Shown here piece after piece: positions 1-8,437 of a DNA stretch of 64,000 bases. The notes beneath the pieces were generated by a model. That model did no database searches, was not told the DNA's origin, and saw only the letters and a list, made by a program, of their open reading frames with translations. The number at the start of each line of letters is the position of its first letter. The stretch's first letter is position 1. Made by a program: the position numbers and the translations under genes. The stretch is from Jannaschia donghaensis (GTDB taxonomy: Bacteria; Pseudomonadota; Alphaproteobacteria; Rhodobacterales; Rhodobacteraceae): contig NZ_CXSU01000012.1 of the NCBI RefSeq assembly GCF_001403795.1, positions 872,363-936,362 of the forward strand, given 5' to 3'.

Positions 1-903
1 TGATGCATCTCCTCTACCATCATCATCAATCTCAATAATTTTTGTGGCCGCGTAGATACCATTCGCATTCCGCCATACTACGACTTGCCCCAAACGAGGC
101 GTCCGCGTCCGCGACGAGTAATCATAGGAAGACGCGTCGACGATCTGAGAAATGTCGTCAACGTCTTTCGCGAGCGCAAGCCCATCGATGCTACTCGGGT
201 CTTTGTAAGCATGGATTGACATCTTACCGGCCTTTGACCATTGCGTTTCGAACAAGAAGTGGCCCTCTCCTAGAGCATATCTTCCATTGTTGTTAGAATA
301 ATCAAACGAGATCGCCCCAGACAACGTAAAGCAATGATACTCGCTTAGCGCATCTGATAGCAGCGTGCGGGGGACGCTTCGCGCTTCGATTGAGTCGACA
401 TACGAGAGACACGCTCCAGGACGCATAACAACTATGCCAAACTTCGCGAGCTCATCTGCGCGACGATTTAGGTGACCATCATCAGTAACAAAAATGTCCC
501 GCTTGTCGCGGGCGTGTGCGACTAAGTGGTCAACGTCGCGAATTTTGTTACCAAAACGTTTTTCTTCTCGCTTTAGGCTGGGAAACAAAATTTTCTGAAT
601 CTCGTCAGCCAGTGCGCCAGGTTCACCATCCGCCCATACGTCGCCGCCATCCCATTTTGATTCATCCCACCTCAACACAGAGCCAATGACATCAAACATT
701 GCCAAGTTTCGCTTAATGCGATCGCGTCTAATTCTATCCTTGTCTTGATCTAGGTCAGCTTCCGCTCTAGTGGAGATTACGACCGACACCTTGCCACTGG
801 TTGCATAACGCAAAAGTTGTGCAATTTCTTCGGAGGAAGTCGCGGTTTTACTTTGCGTGTCGAAATGATTTATAAGGCAGTTGGTATCGAAAGTGATTCT
901 CAT
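1..903 (-). CDS. PIN-domain protein, partial (C-terminus beyond left edge)
   Basis: The minus strand is open from an ATG at 903 to the window edge, giving 301 codons with no stop. The N-terminus reads MRITFDTNCLIN, the usual first strand of a PIN-fold nuclease with its first catalytic Asp. Further acidic positions occur in a RDVDHLVAHA segment and in FVTDDGHL, which fits the third and fourth PIN acidic positions. I therefore infer a metal-dependent RNase-like fold in roughly residues 1-180, followed by a beta-rich segment of unknown role. The gene is visibly AT-richer than its neighbours, which suggests recent acquisition. No antitoxin is visible upstream. The family is not named with certainty. 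Confidence 0.6.
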   Translation of the reverse strand, partial: MRITFDTNCLINHFDTQSKTATSSEEIAQLLRYATSGKVSVVISTRAEADLDQDKDRIRRDRIKRNLAMFDVIGSVLRWDESKWDGGDVWADGEPGALADEIQKILFPSLKREEKRFGNKIRDVDHLVAHARDKRDIFVTDDGHLNRRADELAKFGIVVMRPGACLSYVDSIEARSVPRTLLSDALSEYHCFTLSGAISFDYSNNNGRYALGEGHFLFETQWSKAGKMSIHAYKDPSSIDGLALAKDVDDISQIVDASSYDYSSRTRTPRLGQVVVWRNANGIYAATKIIEIDDDGRGDAS

Positions 904-1284
904 GCGCCTAGCATAGCAATTCTCGAAGGCCATAGACAATCTCCTTGGATCTTGAAGAGAAAGGTGAATGCGCCAAAAGCGGTCGTTTTAGTCACACGCA
1001 CCGCTCTAAGCGGAATTATTGAAAAGTCTTGTATCATAAGCTTCGGCGAATCTCGGTTTGGTTTCGTCACGTTTTTGTCCGCAGACTCTAGACCAGACAT
1101 TCGCCATCCTGCAGAAACTTGGAAGTTTTGGGCTCGAAGCCGACACTTGTCATGATCACCACTGTGACCCCAACCCAACACCCTGCCCATTAGGGGTGAC
1201 AGGTGCGCGCGCGCTTGCTATGATCGAGGAAGACCGGGGCGAAGACCCCGGCATGGCAGAGCAGACTTTGGACAGGACAATCTC
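904..1284. other. Intergenic region, no convincing gene
   Basis: This gap lies between the PIN-domain gene and the SYLF lipoprotein gene. It holds only short unsupported reading frames. A small hairpin (arms CCGGGG/CCCCGG, 1234-1251) precedes the lipoprotein start and has no T-tract. Confidence 0.4.
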
Positions 1285-1842
1285 ATGACCGCATTTTCGC
1301 GTCGTCGTTTTCTTGCGGCGGTTTCCGCACCGCTGGCCCTTGCGGCGTGCGGCAACGGTGTCGGTGGCAACGGGGCCGACCGGATCGACGGTCGCGTCGA
1401 TGCAGCCTTCAACTTCATGTACAACACGCTTCCGGAAACCCGGACCCTGGCCGACAAGGCCGCGGGCATCCTGATGATGCCCGTCGTGACCGAGGCTGGT
1501 TTGGGCATCGGCGGGGCCTACGGGCGCGGCGCACTGCGGGTGAACAACGCGACGGTGGACTACTATTCCACGACCGAAGCGTCCGTCGGGTTCCAGATCG
1601 GCGGGCAACAGTACAGCCACGCGTTGTTCTTCATGACCGAACCCGCGCTTGGCAATTTCCGCACGTCGCCCGGCTGGACCGCCGGCGCCGACCTCGAATA
1701 TGCGGTGCAGGCCAATGCGCGCACCCTGACGACCGACACGACCGCCCTGCTGACGCCCGTGGTCGCGGTGGTCTTCGGGCAGGCCGGGCTGCTGGCCGGC
1801 GCATCGCTCGAAGGGGCGAAATACAGCCGCATCATTCCGTAA
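1285..1842 (+). CDS. SYLF (Ysc84-like) domain lipoprotein
   Basis: A 185-residue exported protein. The N-terminus has a twin-arginine-like SRRRFL followed by a hydrophobic stretch and a lipobox (LALAAC, Cys about residue 21), so it is predicted to be lipidated and possibly Tat-exported. The mature part (ADKAAGILMMPVV, GLGIGGAYGRGALRV, PGWTAGADLEYAVQ) matches the lipid-binding SYLF domain as I know it. It stands alone: a terminator follows and no partner gene is adjacent. The cellular role of the bacterial lipoprotein version is unclear, so only membrane or lipid association can be proposed. Confidence 0.8.
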   Translation: MTAFSRRRFLAAVSAPLALAACGNGVGGNGADRIDGRVDAAFNFMYNTLPETRTLADKAAGILMMPVVTEAGLGIGGAYGRGALRVNNATVDYYSTTEASVGFQIGGQQYSHALFFMTEPALGNFRTSPGWTAGADLEYAVQANARTLTTDTTALLTPVVAVVFGQAGLLAGASLEGAKYSRIIP

Positions 1843-1873
1843 CACGACCGGCGACCTCCAACGCCCGTCGAAT

Positions 1874-1905
1874 GCGCGGCATCCCGGTTCGGGGTGCCGC
1901 GTTTT
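1874..1905 (+). terminator. Rho-independent terminator after SYLF gene
   Basis: A 10-bp stem (GCGGCATCCC with GGGGTGCCGC, one wobble pair) and a 5-nt loop are followed by GTTTT. It sits 34 nt after the stop codon of the SYLF lipoprotein gene. Confidence 0.75.
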
Positions 1906-1956
1906 CTGCATTTTCCCGATTTTGCCAAGCATTTGATTCCAGACCATATCCGCTCT

Positions 1957-2000
1957 GGATCACCCGTGGATCACCCGTCGGTCACCCGTGGATCACCCAT
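1957..2000. repeat. Four tandem 11-bp units upstream of rpsB
   Basis: Units at 1957-1967, 1968-1978, 1979-1989 and 1990-2000 follow GGATCACCCGT; the third begins CGG and the fourth ends CAT. The 11-bp period is one DNA helical turn. The array lies about 155 bp before rpsB, between the SYLF terminator and the ribosomal gene, so it could be a stacked protein-binding site, though that is only inference. Confidence 0.7.
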
Positions 2001-2156
2001 CGAATTCCGGCCTTGCGGACCGGGCAAGCATCGCCTATCAGCCACTCACTTCACAGGCGGGGGCGGGCCCTCGGGGGAGACATCCCCGAACGGTCCACCG
2101 GTTGAGCATACGCTCTGATCCCCCGCTCAGGTTCAAACCGGAAAGGTATATGAAAC

Positions 2157-2981
2157 ATGGCTTTGCCTGATTTCTCCCTGCGTCAGCTCCTTGAAGCGGG
2201 CGTTCACTTTGGCCACCAGACCCAGCGCTGGAATCCCCGCATGGGCCCGTACATCTATGGCGCCAAGAACGGGATCCACATTATGGATCTCACGCAGACG
2301 GTTCCCTTGCTGGACAACGCCTTGCAAGCCGTCCGCGACACTGTCGCCCGCGGCGGTCGCATCCTGTTCGTTGGCACCAAGCGTCAGGCGCAGAAGCCCG
2401 TCGCCGACGCCGCCGAGCGTTGCGCGCAGTATTACATGAATCACCGTTGGCTGGGCGGCACGCTCACCAACTGGAAGACCGTCTCCAACTCGATCAACCG
2501 TCTGAAATCCATCGACGAAGCGATGGAAACCGGGTTCGCCGGCCTGACCAAGAAAGAGCGTCTGGGCATGGAGCGTGACCAGCAGAAGCTGCAGGCATCG
2601 CTGGGCGGCATCCGCGAAATGGGCGGCCTGCCCGACCTGATCTTCATCATCGACGTCAACAAGGAAGACCTGGCCATCGCCGAAGCCAAGAAGCTTGGAA
2701 TTCCGGTCGTGGCCGTCGTCGACACCAATTGTTCGCCCGATGGCGTGGATCACATCATTCCTGGCAACGACGACGCGGCCCGTGCGATCGCGCTTTACTG
2801 CGATCTGGTGGCCCGCGCCGCCCTGGATGGTATGTCGGCCCAACTGGGCGCCGCCGGTGTCGACATCGGCGAGATGGACGACGCGGCCGAGGCTGTCGAT
2901 CCGGGTGAAGCCGTCGATCCCGGCGAGGCCGTCGAGCCCGTCGCCGAAGAGACCCCGTCCGAGGCCCCTGCCGAGGCGTAA
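2157..2981 (+). CDS. rpsB: 30S ribosomal protein S2
   Basis: A 274-residue S2, recognisable throughout ([56 protein letters not shown]). S2 binds the small ribosomal subunit late in assembly and is needed to bring in S1. The protein is about 30 residues longer than E. coli S2 because of an acidic C-terminal tail with a repeated [16 protein letters not shown] segment. A purine-rich GGAAAGG precedes the ATG. It forms the usual pair with tsf, 77 bp downstream, with an attenuator-like hairpin in the gap. Confidence 0.97.
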   Translation: MALPDFSLRQLLEAGVHFGHQTQRWNPRMGPYIYGAKNGIHIMDLTQTVPLLDNALQAVRDTVARGGRILFVGTKRQAQKPVADAAERCAQYYMNHRWLGGTLTNWKTVSNSINRLKSIDEAMETGFAGLTKKERLGMERDQQKLQASLGGIREMGGLPDLIFIIDVNKEDLAIAEAKKLGIPVVAVVDTNCSPDGVDHIIPGNDDAARAIALYCDLVARAALDGMSAQLGAAGVDIGEMDDAAEAVDPGEAVDPGEAVEPVAEETPSEAPAEA

Positions 2982-3004
2982 GCCTCTGACATGGAACGGA
3001 TACA

Positions 3005-3041
3005 GGGCGCGGCCACACATGGCTGCGCCCGACCCCTTTTT
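3005..3041 (+). terminator. Attenuator-like hairpin between rpsB and tsf
   Basis: An imperfect 10-bp stem (GGGCGCGGCC with GGCTGCGCCC) and 6-nt loop are followed by GACCCC and a run of T. Its placement between co-transcribed rpsB and tsf suggests partial termination that sets the S2 to EF-Ts ratio; this is inference from shape and position. Confidence 0.6.
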
Positions 3042-3058
3042 GAACAGGAGACATGATC

Positions 3059-3934
3059 ATGGCGATTACCGCGAGCATGGTTAAGGAACTGCGCGACACC
3101 ACCGGCGCAGGCATGATGGACGCCAAAAAGGCGCTGACTGAAAACGACGGCAACATGGAGGCGGCGGTCGATTGGCTGCGCACCAAGGGTCTGGCCAAGG
3201 CGGCCAAGAAATCCGGCCGTACCGCAGCCGAGGGCCTGGTGGCCGTCGCCGTCGATGGCAGCACCGCCGTCGCCGTCGAGGTGAACTCGGAAACGGATTT
3301 CGTCGCCAAGAACGCCGATTTTCAGGCGATGGTCGCGTCCTTCTCGCAGGCGGCGTTGAACGTGGACGACATCGAAGCGTTGAAGTCCGCCGACGTGAAC
3401 GGCAAGCCGGTGTCCGAAGTCCTGACAGACAAGATCGCCACCATCGGCGAGAACATGTCGGTGCGCCGGATGGCCAAGCTGACCGGCGCGTCCGTCGTGT
3501 CGTACGTCCACAATGCTGCGGCACCCGGCATGGGTAAGATCGGCGTTCTGGTCGCGCTGTCGGGTGAAAACGAAGCCTTCGGCAAGCAGGTCGCGATGCA
3601 CGTCGCCGCAACCAATCCGGCAGCCCTGAACGAGGCGGAGCTGGATGCGTCCGTCATCGACAAGGAGCGTCAGGTCCAGATCGACATCGCGCGCGAAAGC
3701 GGCAAGCCCGAGCAGGTCATCGAGAAGATGATCGAAGGACGCATGAAGAAGTACATGGCCGAGGTCACCCTGGTGAACCAGGCGTTCGTCGTAAACCCCG
3801 ACCTGACCGTCGCCGCCGCCGCCGCTGAGGCCGGCGTGGAAGTGACCGGCTATGTGCGTCTGGAAGTGGGCGAAGGTATTGAGGTGGTGAAGGAAGATTT
3901 TGCCGCCGAAGTCGCTGCCGTCGGCAAGGGCTGA
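3059..3934 (+). CDS. tsf: Elongation factor Ts
   Basis: EF-Ts exchanges GDP for GTP on EF-Tu in the cytoplasm. The N-terminal UBA-like helices ([19 protein letters not shown]) and the core motif [10 protein letters not shown] are clear, and the length of 291 residues is normal. Two ATGs lie six bases apart; the second (3059) is chosen because the AGGAG site ends at 3050, an 8-nt spacing, whereas the first (3053) would leave only 2 nt. It is followed directly by a strong terminator. Confidence 0.97.
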   Translation: MAITASMVKELRDTTGAGMMDAKKALTENDGNMEAAVDWLRTKGLAKAAKKSGRTAAEGLVAVAVDGSTAVAVEVNSETDFVAKNADFQAMVASFSQAALNVDDIEALKSADVNGKPVSEVLTDKIATIGENMSVRRMAKLTGASVVSYVHNAAAPGMGKIGVLVALSGENEAFGKQVAMHVAATNPAALNEAELDASVIDKERQVQIDIARESGKPEQVIEKMIEGRMKKYMAEVTLVNQAFVVNPDLTVAAAAAEAGVEVTGYVRLEVGEGIEVVKEDFAAEVAAVGKG

Positions 3935-3962
3935 TCGCTTACATCACGTCTGGATCTGCGAA

Positions 3963-3997
3963 GCGGCGCCGGGGGGGAAGTCCCCGGCGCCGCTTTT
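3963..3997 (+). terminator. Strong terminator after tsf
   Basis: A perfect 12-bp GC stem (GCGGCGCCGGGG with its complement) and a 7-nt loop are followed by TTTTG. It ends the rpsB-tsf operon. Confidence 0.9.
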
Positions 3998-4252
3998 GTC
4001 AGGGGTGAGACTGGGGAAGAGACAGCCCCCTGAAGTGCTCGGGCACCGGGGAAATTCCCGGTGCCGTCGCGGATCCGAAACTCATCGGAAAACCTCCGGT
4101 CTTGGCTGAATACGCGCCCTGATCCATCAGCTATTAGTCTTTGGTCGAATTACCGTCACTCACAAGACATCGTCAGACTTGCACTCAAGTTGACGCAGCG
4201 GAAGTAAGGGATTCCTTACCTTTTGGTAAAACCCGGTTCGGACCAGATCGGA
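3998..4252. other. Intergenic region between tsf and luxR-type gene
   Basis: No gene is visible. A perfect 9-bp hairpin (GGCACCGGG, loop GAAATT, CCCGGTGCC) lies at 4042-4065 and lacks a T-tract. Two adjacent short hairpins at about 4204-4231 (TAAGG/CCTTA and TTACC/GGTAA with a TTTT loop) lie just beyond the end of the minus-strand luxR-type gene and could help terminate it. Confidence 0.5.
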
Positions 4253-5020
4253 TCAGCCGTGGTACCGGAAGAACAGGTTCTGATTCCCGATCTTCAGGAT
4301 GGCCTGCGCGGTCGTCTCCACATCCAGGGCCTCGCGCGCCAGGCGCAGGTGTTTTTCGACCGTCGCGGGATTGCGCTCCATCAAGACTGCGACGTCCTGA
4401 ATGGTCTTACCGTCGGCGACCAACTCCAGCACTTCGCGCTGCCGATCCGTCAGGTGCCGTCCGTGCAGGCCGTGGGGCAGGGACAGAAGCGTTAGATGCG
4501 CGACGTTGTTGATCATCTCGATCTCGTTGCCCTTCTTCGACCAAAGCGCGTCGACCTGCGCCTGCGTCATCTGCGTCGATGCAAGGCCGACGCCGTGGCC
4601 AGTGCGCGCCGAGACCCGCGGAAAGCTGATGCCGTAGCCCGCCGTCACGCCGTGGGCGAGGTTGTAGGCGACCACGCGCATCACCTCGGGCGACAATCGC
4701 CCCTCCCGGGCGTCCCGCGCGATTTCGGACCACGACAGGCAGCCGGTGTTTTCCATCGCCCACCGCACCATCGGTGCGTCGCGGAACAGCCCGCCGTCGA
4801 GATATTCTTCCGTGAAGCTCTTGGGGTAGTTGGTCAGTATGAAAGCGTCGCGGATATCCCCGGCGGAGTAATCGGTGCGAAACCGCGTTGCCGCATAGAG
4901 GACGCGGTCGAACCCATAGGCGAGCATGCGGTCCTGCAACATCTGCCAGACGACGGCCAGATCGGTTTGCCGTGTCATCTCCAGTAGAAATGCGTCCGTG
5001 TCGGTTGATTTTCGTGCCAC
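4253..5020 (-). CDS. LuxR-type transcriptional regulator (autoinducer-binding plus HTH)
   Basis: A 255-residue regulator. The N-terminal two thirds resemble an autoinducer-binding domain (YAATRFRTDYSAGD, TNYPKSFTEEYL, HGVTAGYGISFP). The C-terminus is a LuxR HTH (LTDRQREVLELVADGKTIQDVAVLM, then PATVEKHLRLAREAL). The frame extends upstream to 5119, but I chose GTG at 5020: it has a GGGGGG motif five bases upstream, gives the usual LuxR length, and leaves the palindrome at 5053-5068 in the promoter. No luxI synthase gene lies in the window, so it may be a LuxR solo or respond to a synthase encoded elsewhere. Confidence 0.85.
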   Translation of the reverse strand: MARKSTDTDAFLLEMTRQTDLAVVWQMLQDRMLAYGFDRVLYAATRFRTDYSAGDIRDAFILTNYPKSFTEEYLDGGLFRDAPMVRWAMENTGCLSWSEIARDAREGRLSPEVMRVVAYNLAHGVTAGYGISFPRVSARTGHGVGLASTQMTQAQVDALWSKKGNEIEMINNVAHLTLLSLPHGLHGRHLTDRQREVLELVADGKTIQDVAVLMERNPATVEKHLRLAREALDVETTAQAILKIGNQNLFFRYHG

Positions 5021-5052
5021 AATGCCCCCCAGCGTCGCTTTCCCGGAGCCTA

Positions 5053-5068
5053 TGGCAATCGATTGCCA
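5053..5068. promoter_or_regulatory. Perfect 16-bp palindrome, lux-box-like
   Basis: TGGCAATCGATTGCCA equals its own reverse complement. Its centre is about 40 bp upstream of the GTG start of the LuxR-type gene, a suitable place for autoregulation by a dimeric LuxR protein. It differs from the classical Vibrio lux box, so the assignment is by size, symmetry and position. Confidence 0.55.
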
Positions 5069-5395
5069 CAAGTCGAGCGATGAAGCGGGGAACCGATGAA
5101 CGATGGGGCAGGGTGCCATGCGCCGCAGGGCCTCTCACGCTTCAACGGAGCCAACGGCATTACGAACACGACAGGCTTTCCCGCGCCACCCAAATGGCCG
5201 AATGCGCGGACCTGAGGGCATCGAACTCGCGTCTGGTCTGTTGCCCCGTTTCGACATGGCAGAAGCACATCTGACATCGTTTGATCGGCACGACAGATGC
5301 CGCAAAGAGTTTGCGCAGCCGGCGGCAACCATTCGCCGCCTGTCGCGTTCCACACTGCCCGACGCATGGATGGGCCCCACGTGAAGGGTGGCCCG

Positions 5396-7000
5396 ATGAC
5401 GGATGGTGGATTGAACGACCGGGATCGTGCGCTTTTGTTCGGCGATGAAGGCGTCACCCCCGGCGAGGCGGTCGTGCATTTCGAGCACGGCCTGGCGCGG
5501 TACGGTGGCGAGGAAACGGCCGACGTGGCCGGAGAACCGCAGACGCTTCAGGCCTTTATCTATCGCAACGGCGGAAAGCTGATGCTGCCCGCCGAGGCTG
5601 GCCGCGATTTCTGGCCCTATGGTGCTCCGGCCGAAGAGGTGACGCTGGACCGGTTGAAGGCCGGCGATTGGGAAACTCGGCGCGATGAAATGATTGCGGA
5701 ACTGCGCAGCGGCGCGGAGCGCTTGGTGGCCGCCGACCGTGCGCGCCGGTCGCAGGTGGCCCCCAAGCTGTCGCCGAACGGCGCCGCCATGACGAAATTT
5801 GCCGCCGGGTTCGGGCACGAACCGACGCCGGATCAGGCGCGCGCCATCGACGCCGTTCTATCCGATCTGGCCCGCGAGGTGCCGATGGACCGGTTGCTGA
5901 TCGGCGACGTGGGGTTCGGCAAGACTGAAGTCGCGCTGCGGGCCGCCGCCGCCGCGGCCCTGTGCGACCGTCAGGTGGTTCTGGCGGCACCGACCACGGT
6001 GCTGGCGCGTCAGCACGCACATACGTTGCGCAAACGCTTCGGACAGAACGCCGTGATCGAGATTTCACGCCTGCTGCCCGATGCCGACCGGGCGGATGCA
6101 TTGGCCCGCGTCGCGTCCGGTGACGCGAAGGTGGTGGTCGGGACGCAGGCGGTGCTGGCCGAAGACGTGACATTCGCGGATCTTGCCCTCGTCATCATCG
6201 ACGAGGAGCAGCGGTTCGGCCGCGAGCAGAAACGCGACCTGCGCGCCCTTGCCGAAGGGGTCCACGTGCTGACCATGACCGCGACGCCGATCCCAAGGTC
6301 TCTGGCCGCCGCCGAAATCGGGTTGATGGATGTGTCCGTGATTGCCACCGCGCCGGCCACGCGGGTGCCGGTGGAGACGCGCATCTCAGGCTTTGACGCG
6401 GACGCCATCGAGGCCGCCATCGAAGAAGAGATCGCACGCGGCGGGCAGGTGTATCTGGTTTGCCCGCGGATCGAAGGAACTGGTCGGATCGAGGCAATGC
6501 TGGAGCGGCGCGGGGCCAATTTTTCGCACGTCACCGCGCACGGCCAGATCGACGAGGATACGCTGGAGGCGCGCATGTTGCGCTTCATGGAAGGCGACGT
6601 GGACGTGCTTTTGTCGACGACGATCATCGAAAGCGGTCTGGATAATCCGCGCGCCAATACGATGATCGTGGTCGATGCGGATCTGTTCGGTCTGGCACAG
6701 CTGCATCAGCTGCGCGGGCGCATCGGGCGCGGCGACGTGGCCGCGAAGATGGTGCTGACTACGGAAGTTGACGCCGGCGCGGATGGCGTGGACGCCGACG
6801 ACGCGCCGAACGATGCCGTGCGTCGTCTGGAAGCCTTCGCCGAAATGTCCGAAATCGGCGCGGGCTTCCGCATCGCACGCGAAGACCGTCACATGCGCGG
6901 ATTCGGAGAGATCGACGGCGACGCTCAGTCGGGCCAGACCTCACGCCTCGGGATCGGTCTCTATCGACATATCCTGCGCGATTATATTGCCAGAGCCTGA
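5396..7000 (+). CDS. Compact Mfd-like DNA translocase (RID plus helicase core)
   Basis: A 534-residue protein starting at ATG 5396 (AAGGGTGG upstream). It has a CarD/Mfd-type RNA-polymerase-interacting segment near residues 20-70 (GEAVVHFEHGLARYGG) and a superfamily 2 helicase core: Walker A GDVGFGKTE (170-178), Walker B DEEQ (269-272) and TMTATP (293-298). The second RecA domain carries STTIIESGLDNP and QLHQLRGRIGRG. Full Mfd is about 1,150 residues; the UvrB-like N-terminal modules and the C-terminal regulatory domain are absent. I infer an ATP-driven translocase that contacts RNA polymerase but cannot recruit UvrA in the usual way. Annotation as plain Mfd would be misleading. Confidence 0.8.
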   Translation: MTDGGLNDRDRALLFGDEGVTPGEAVVHFEHGLARYGGEETADVAGEPQTLQAFIYRNGGKLMLPAEAGRDFWPYGAPAEEVTLDRLKAGDWETRRDEMIAELRSGAERLVAADRARRSQVAPKLSPNGAAMTKFAAGFGHEPTPDQARAIDAVLSDLAREVPMDRLLIGDVGFGKTEVALRAAAAAALCDRQVVLAAPTTVLARQHAHTLRKRFGQNAVIEISRLLPDADRADALARVASGDAKVVVGTQAVLAEDVTFADLALVIIDEEQRFGREQKRDLRALAEGVHVLTMTATPIPRSLAAAEIGLMDVSVIATAPATRVPVETRISGFDADAIEAAIEEEIARGGQVYLVCPRIEGTGRIEAMLERRGANFSHVTAHGQIDEDTLEARMLRFMEGDVDVLLSTTIIESGLDNPRANTMIVVDADLFGLAQLHQLRGRIGRGDVAAKMVLTTEVDAGADGVDADDAPNDAVRRLEAFAEMSEIGAGFRIAREDRHMRGFGEIDGDAQSGQTSRLGIGLYRHILRDYIARA

Positions 7001-7185
7001 CCGCAGACCCGCGCGTTCACAAGATGCCCGGCCTTCTTGTCGTGTCCAGCGAGACACCGGATCAGCGGAATGCCCGGCGCGCTCGCAGCGGCCCGCCTTC
7101 GCATGAGACATAGGTCGAGACGTTGCGTGGATGGCTTCTGGCGGCGACTTCGCCTCGGTCCGCTTTGTAGACTTCGGCGATATGA
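7001..7185. other. Intergenic DNA, nothing recognised
   Basis: Short stretch after the helicase gene, with no promoter, hairpin or reading frame that I can support. Confidence 0.4.
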
Positions 7186-7635
7186 TTGACGCGCAAGCGC
7201 TACGTTCGTCCGTATGCCGGCGGGGGCAAGAGTCCTCTCCACGTCGGATGCAAGATTAGTGGAAGCCGCCAAAATTTGCAATCGAGCCGGCATTTCAGGG
7301 GGATCCAAAGTCACCTGGAACTGGCCCTGATCGAAATAGCGCCGGCGTTGAACGGCCTGTCCGAGACCCTGATCGTGCGGGTCCTGCTTGCAGACAAGGC
7401 CGACGTCGAAGGTTACGGTGCCAAATTGAAGACGCTAGAGGCTGATCCGCAGCGGCGCGACCTTGGGTGGCAACTCAGGCTGAACGACGAAGTGATCGCG
7501 CTGCCGCGGTGGCGGGAAATACTAACTTCCTGCACCGGATCGGCAGTTCTGCGGCCTGATCACAGCGAAAGAACTTGGACTCGCCCCGGAAGACGGGCGA
7601 TATTGTTCCCGAGGGCGCAAAGGACGCCATGCTAG
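7186..7635 (+). pseudogene. Unrecognised frame, probably gene remnant
   Basis: A 149-codon frame whose middle part (ETLIVRVLLADKADVEGYG, DLGWQLRLNDEVIALPRW) looks protein-like while its ends do not. After about 7,540 the sense-looking reading jumps to other frames (for example LITAKELGLAPEDGRYC in a neighbouring frame), as expected for a frameshifted gene. No start codon has a convincing ribosome site. I do not recognise the family; it may be the decayed partner of the DUF6522 gene that follows. Confidence 0.3.
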
Positions 7636-7710
7636 ATGCGCGTTCGCATATGGAAGGGGCGGCATTTTCGACGCAGCACCGGGGCCAAATTCGGAGGCGG
7701 GAGATCGACG

Positions 7711-7995
7711 GTGAAACTAGATATTGAAAGTGGACGGATCACCGTTGCGGCGGATGATCTGGCACCGCTTCTGGATCTGACTGCCGCTGAGTTTCGTGAC
7801 CGGATGCAAAGCGGCAGGATCGCAACCCGTTCTGAGGTCGGCGAGGGCGAGGACGCGGGCCGGCTTCGCCTCACGTTTCAGGATGACCGCTGGAAGGTGC
7901 AACTGATCTGCGCCGCCGACGGAACCGTCCTACAACGTCTGCGTGTCCCGGTCGGGCGGGACCCACAGCCCAAGCCGTCCGGCGATCAAAGCTAG
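7711..7995 (+). CDS. DUF6522 family small protein
   Basis: A 94-residue protein beginning with GTG at 7711, preceded by GGAGGCGGGAG. The sequence (VKLDIESGRITVAADDLAPLLDLTAAEFRDRMQSG, CAADGTVLQRLRVPVG) resembles the small DUF6522 family of Alphaproteobacteria. The molecular role is unknown to me. The longer frame starting at 7636 is rejected because its extra N-terminus is arginine-rich and lacks a ribosome site. It lies next to a decayed stretch, so its original operon partners may be lost. Confidence 0.6.
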   Translation: MKLDIESGRITVAADDLAPLLDLTAAEFRDRMQSGRIATRSEVGEGEDAGRLRLTFQDDRWKVQLICAADGTVLQRLRVPVGRDPQPKPSGDQS

Positions 7996-8018
7996 AATAT
8001 CGGTTTCCATGGGAAAGT

Positions 8019-8108
8019 TGGCGGAGAGACAGGGATTCGAACCCTGGGTAGACGTTAATCCACAACGGTTTTCGAAACCGTCCCGTTCGACCACTCCGGC
8101 ACCTCTCC
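8019..8108 (-). tRNA. tRNA-Ser(CGA)
   Basis: On the minus strand the acceptor stem GGAGAGG pairs with TCTCTCC, followed by discriminator G and an encoded CCA (8019-8021). The anticodon loop is TTCGAAA, giving anticodon CGA for the codon UCG. The long variable arm typical of serine tRNAs is present, and the T-loop GGTTCGAATCC is standard. Total length is 90 nt including CCA. Confidence 0.95.
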
Positions 8109-8437
8109 GCGCCTGTGGTGTGGCGCGTCTTTAGGCAACGCGCGCGGGGGCCGCAAGTGTGCTGCGGGGTTTTTCCGGCTTGGAGCCTGGACGCGCCGGA
8201 AAACCGGCCCGGCAGAAGGTGTCGGGGCGGGGAATGCTGCGGCGCTGCCCTTCTTGACAGTATCCGGACCCCATGCGATTGCCCGCTCTATGGCCGTGAG
8301 GATTCTTGCGGCCTTTGCATATTTTGGATGTCCCTTTCGGGGACGCGCCGTCCGAGGTGGCTGGATTTCCTGGAAGTTCCGCCGCGAACGCCCCGATCGG
8401 GGGACCGCAGGACGCGGAACAATAAGGAGAGAGCGGA
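8109..8437. promoter_or_regulatory. Upstream region of tRNA-Ser and rplU
   Basis: This gap holds the divergent upstream regions of tRNA-Ser (minus) and rplU (plus). A TTGACA at 8254-8259 is a possible -35 box for rplU, but the matching -10 region is weak. AAGGAGAGAG before 8438 is the rplU ribosome site. No reading frame is supported. Confidence 0.35.

Noticed and set aside
900..1190. A 96-codon minus-strand frame that overlaps the start of the PIN-domain gene by four bases
   Set aside because: No ribosome site or recognised motif, and its N-terminal half looks like random translation. The ATGA overlap is suggestive but insufficient.
1234..1251. CCGGGG/CCCCGG hairpin before the SYLF gene as a terminator
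   Set aside because: There is no T-tract on either strand and no gene ends just before it.
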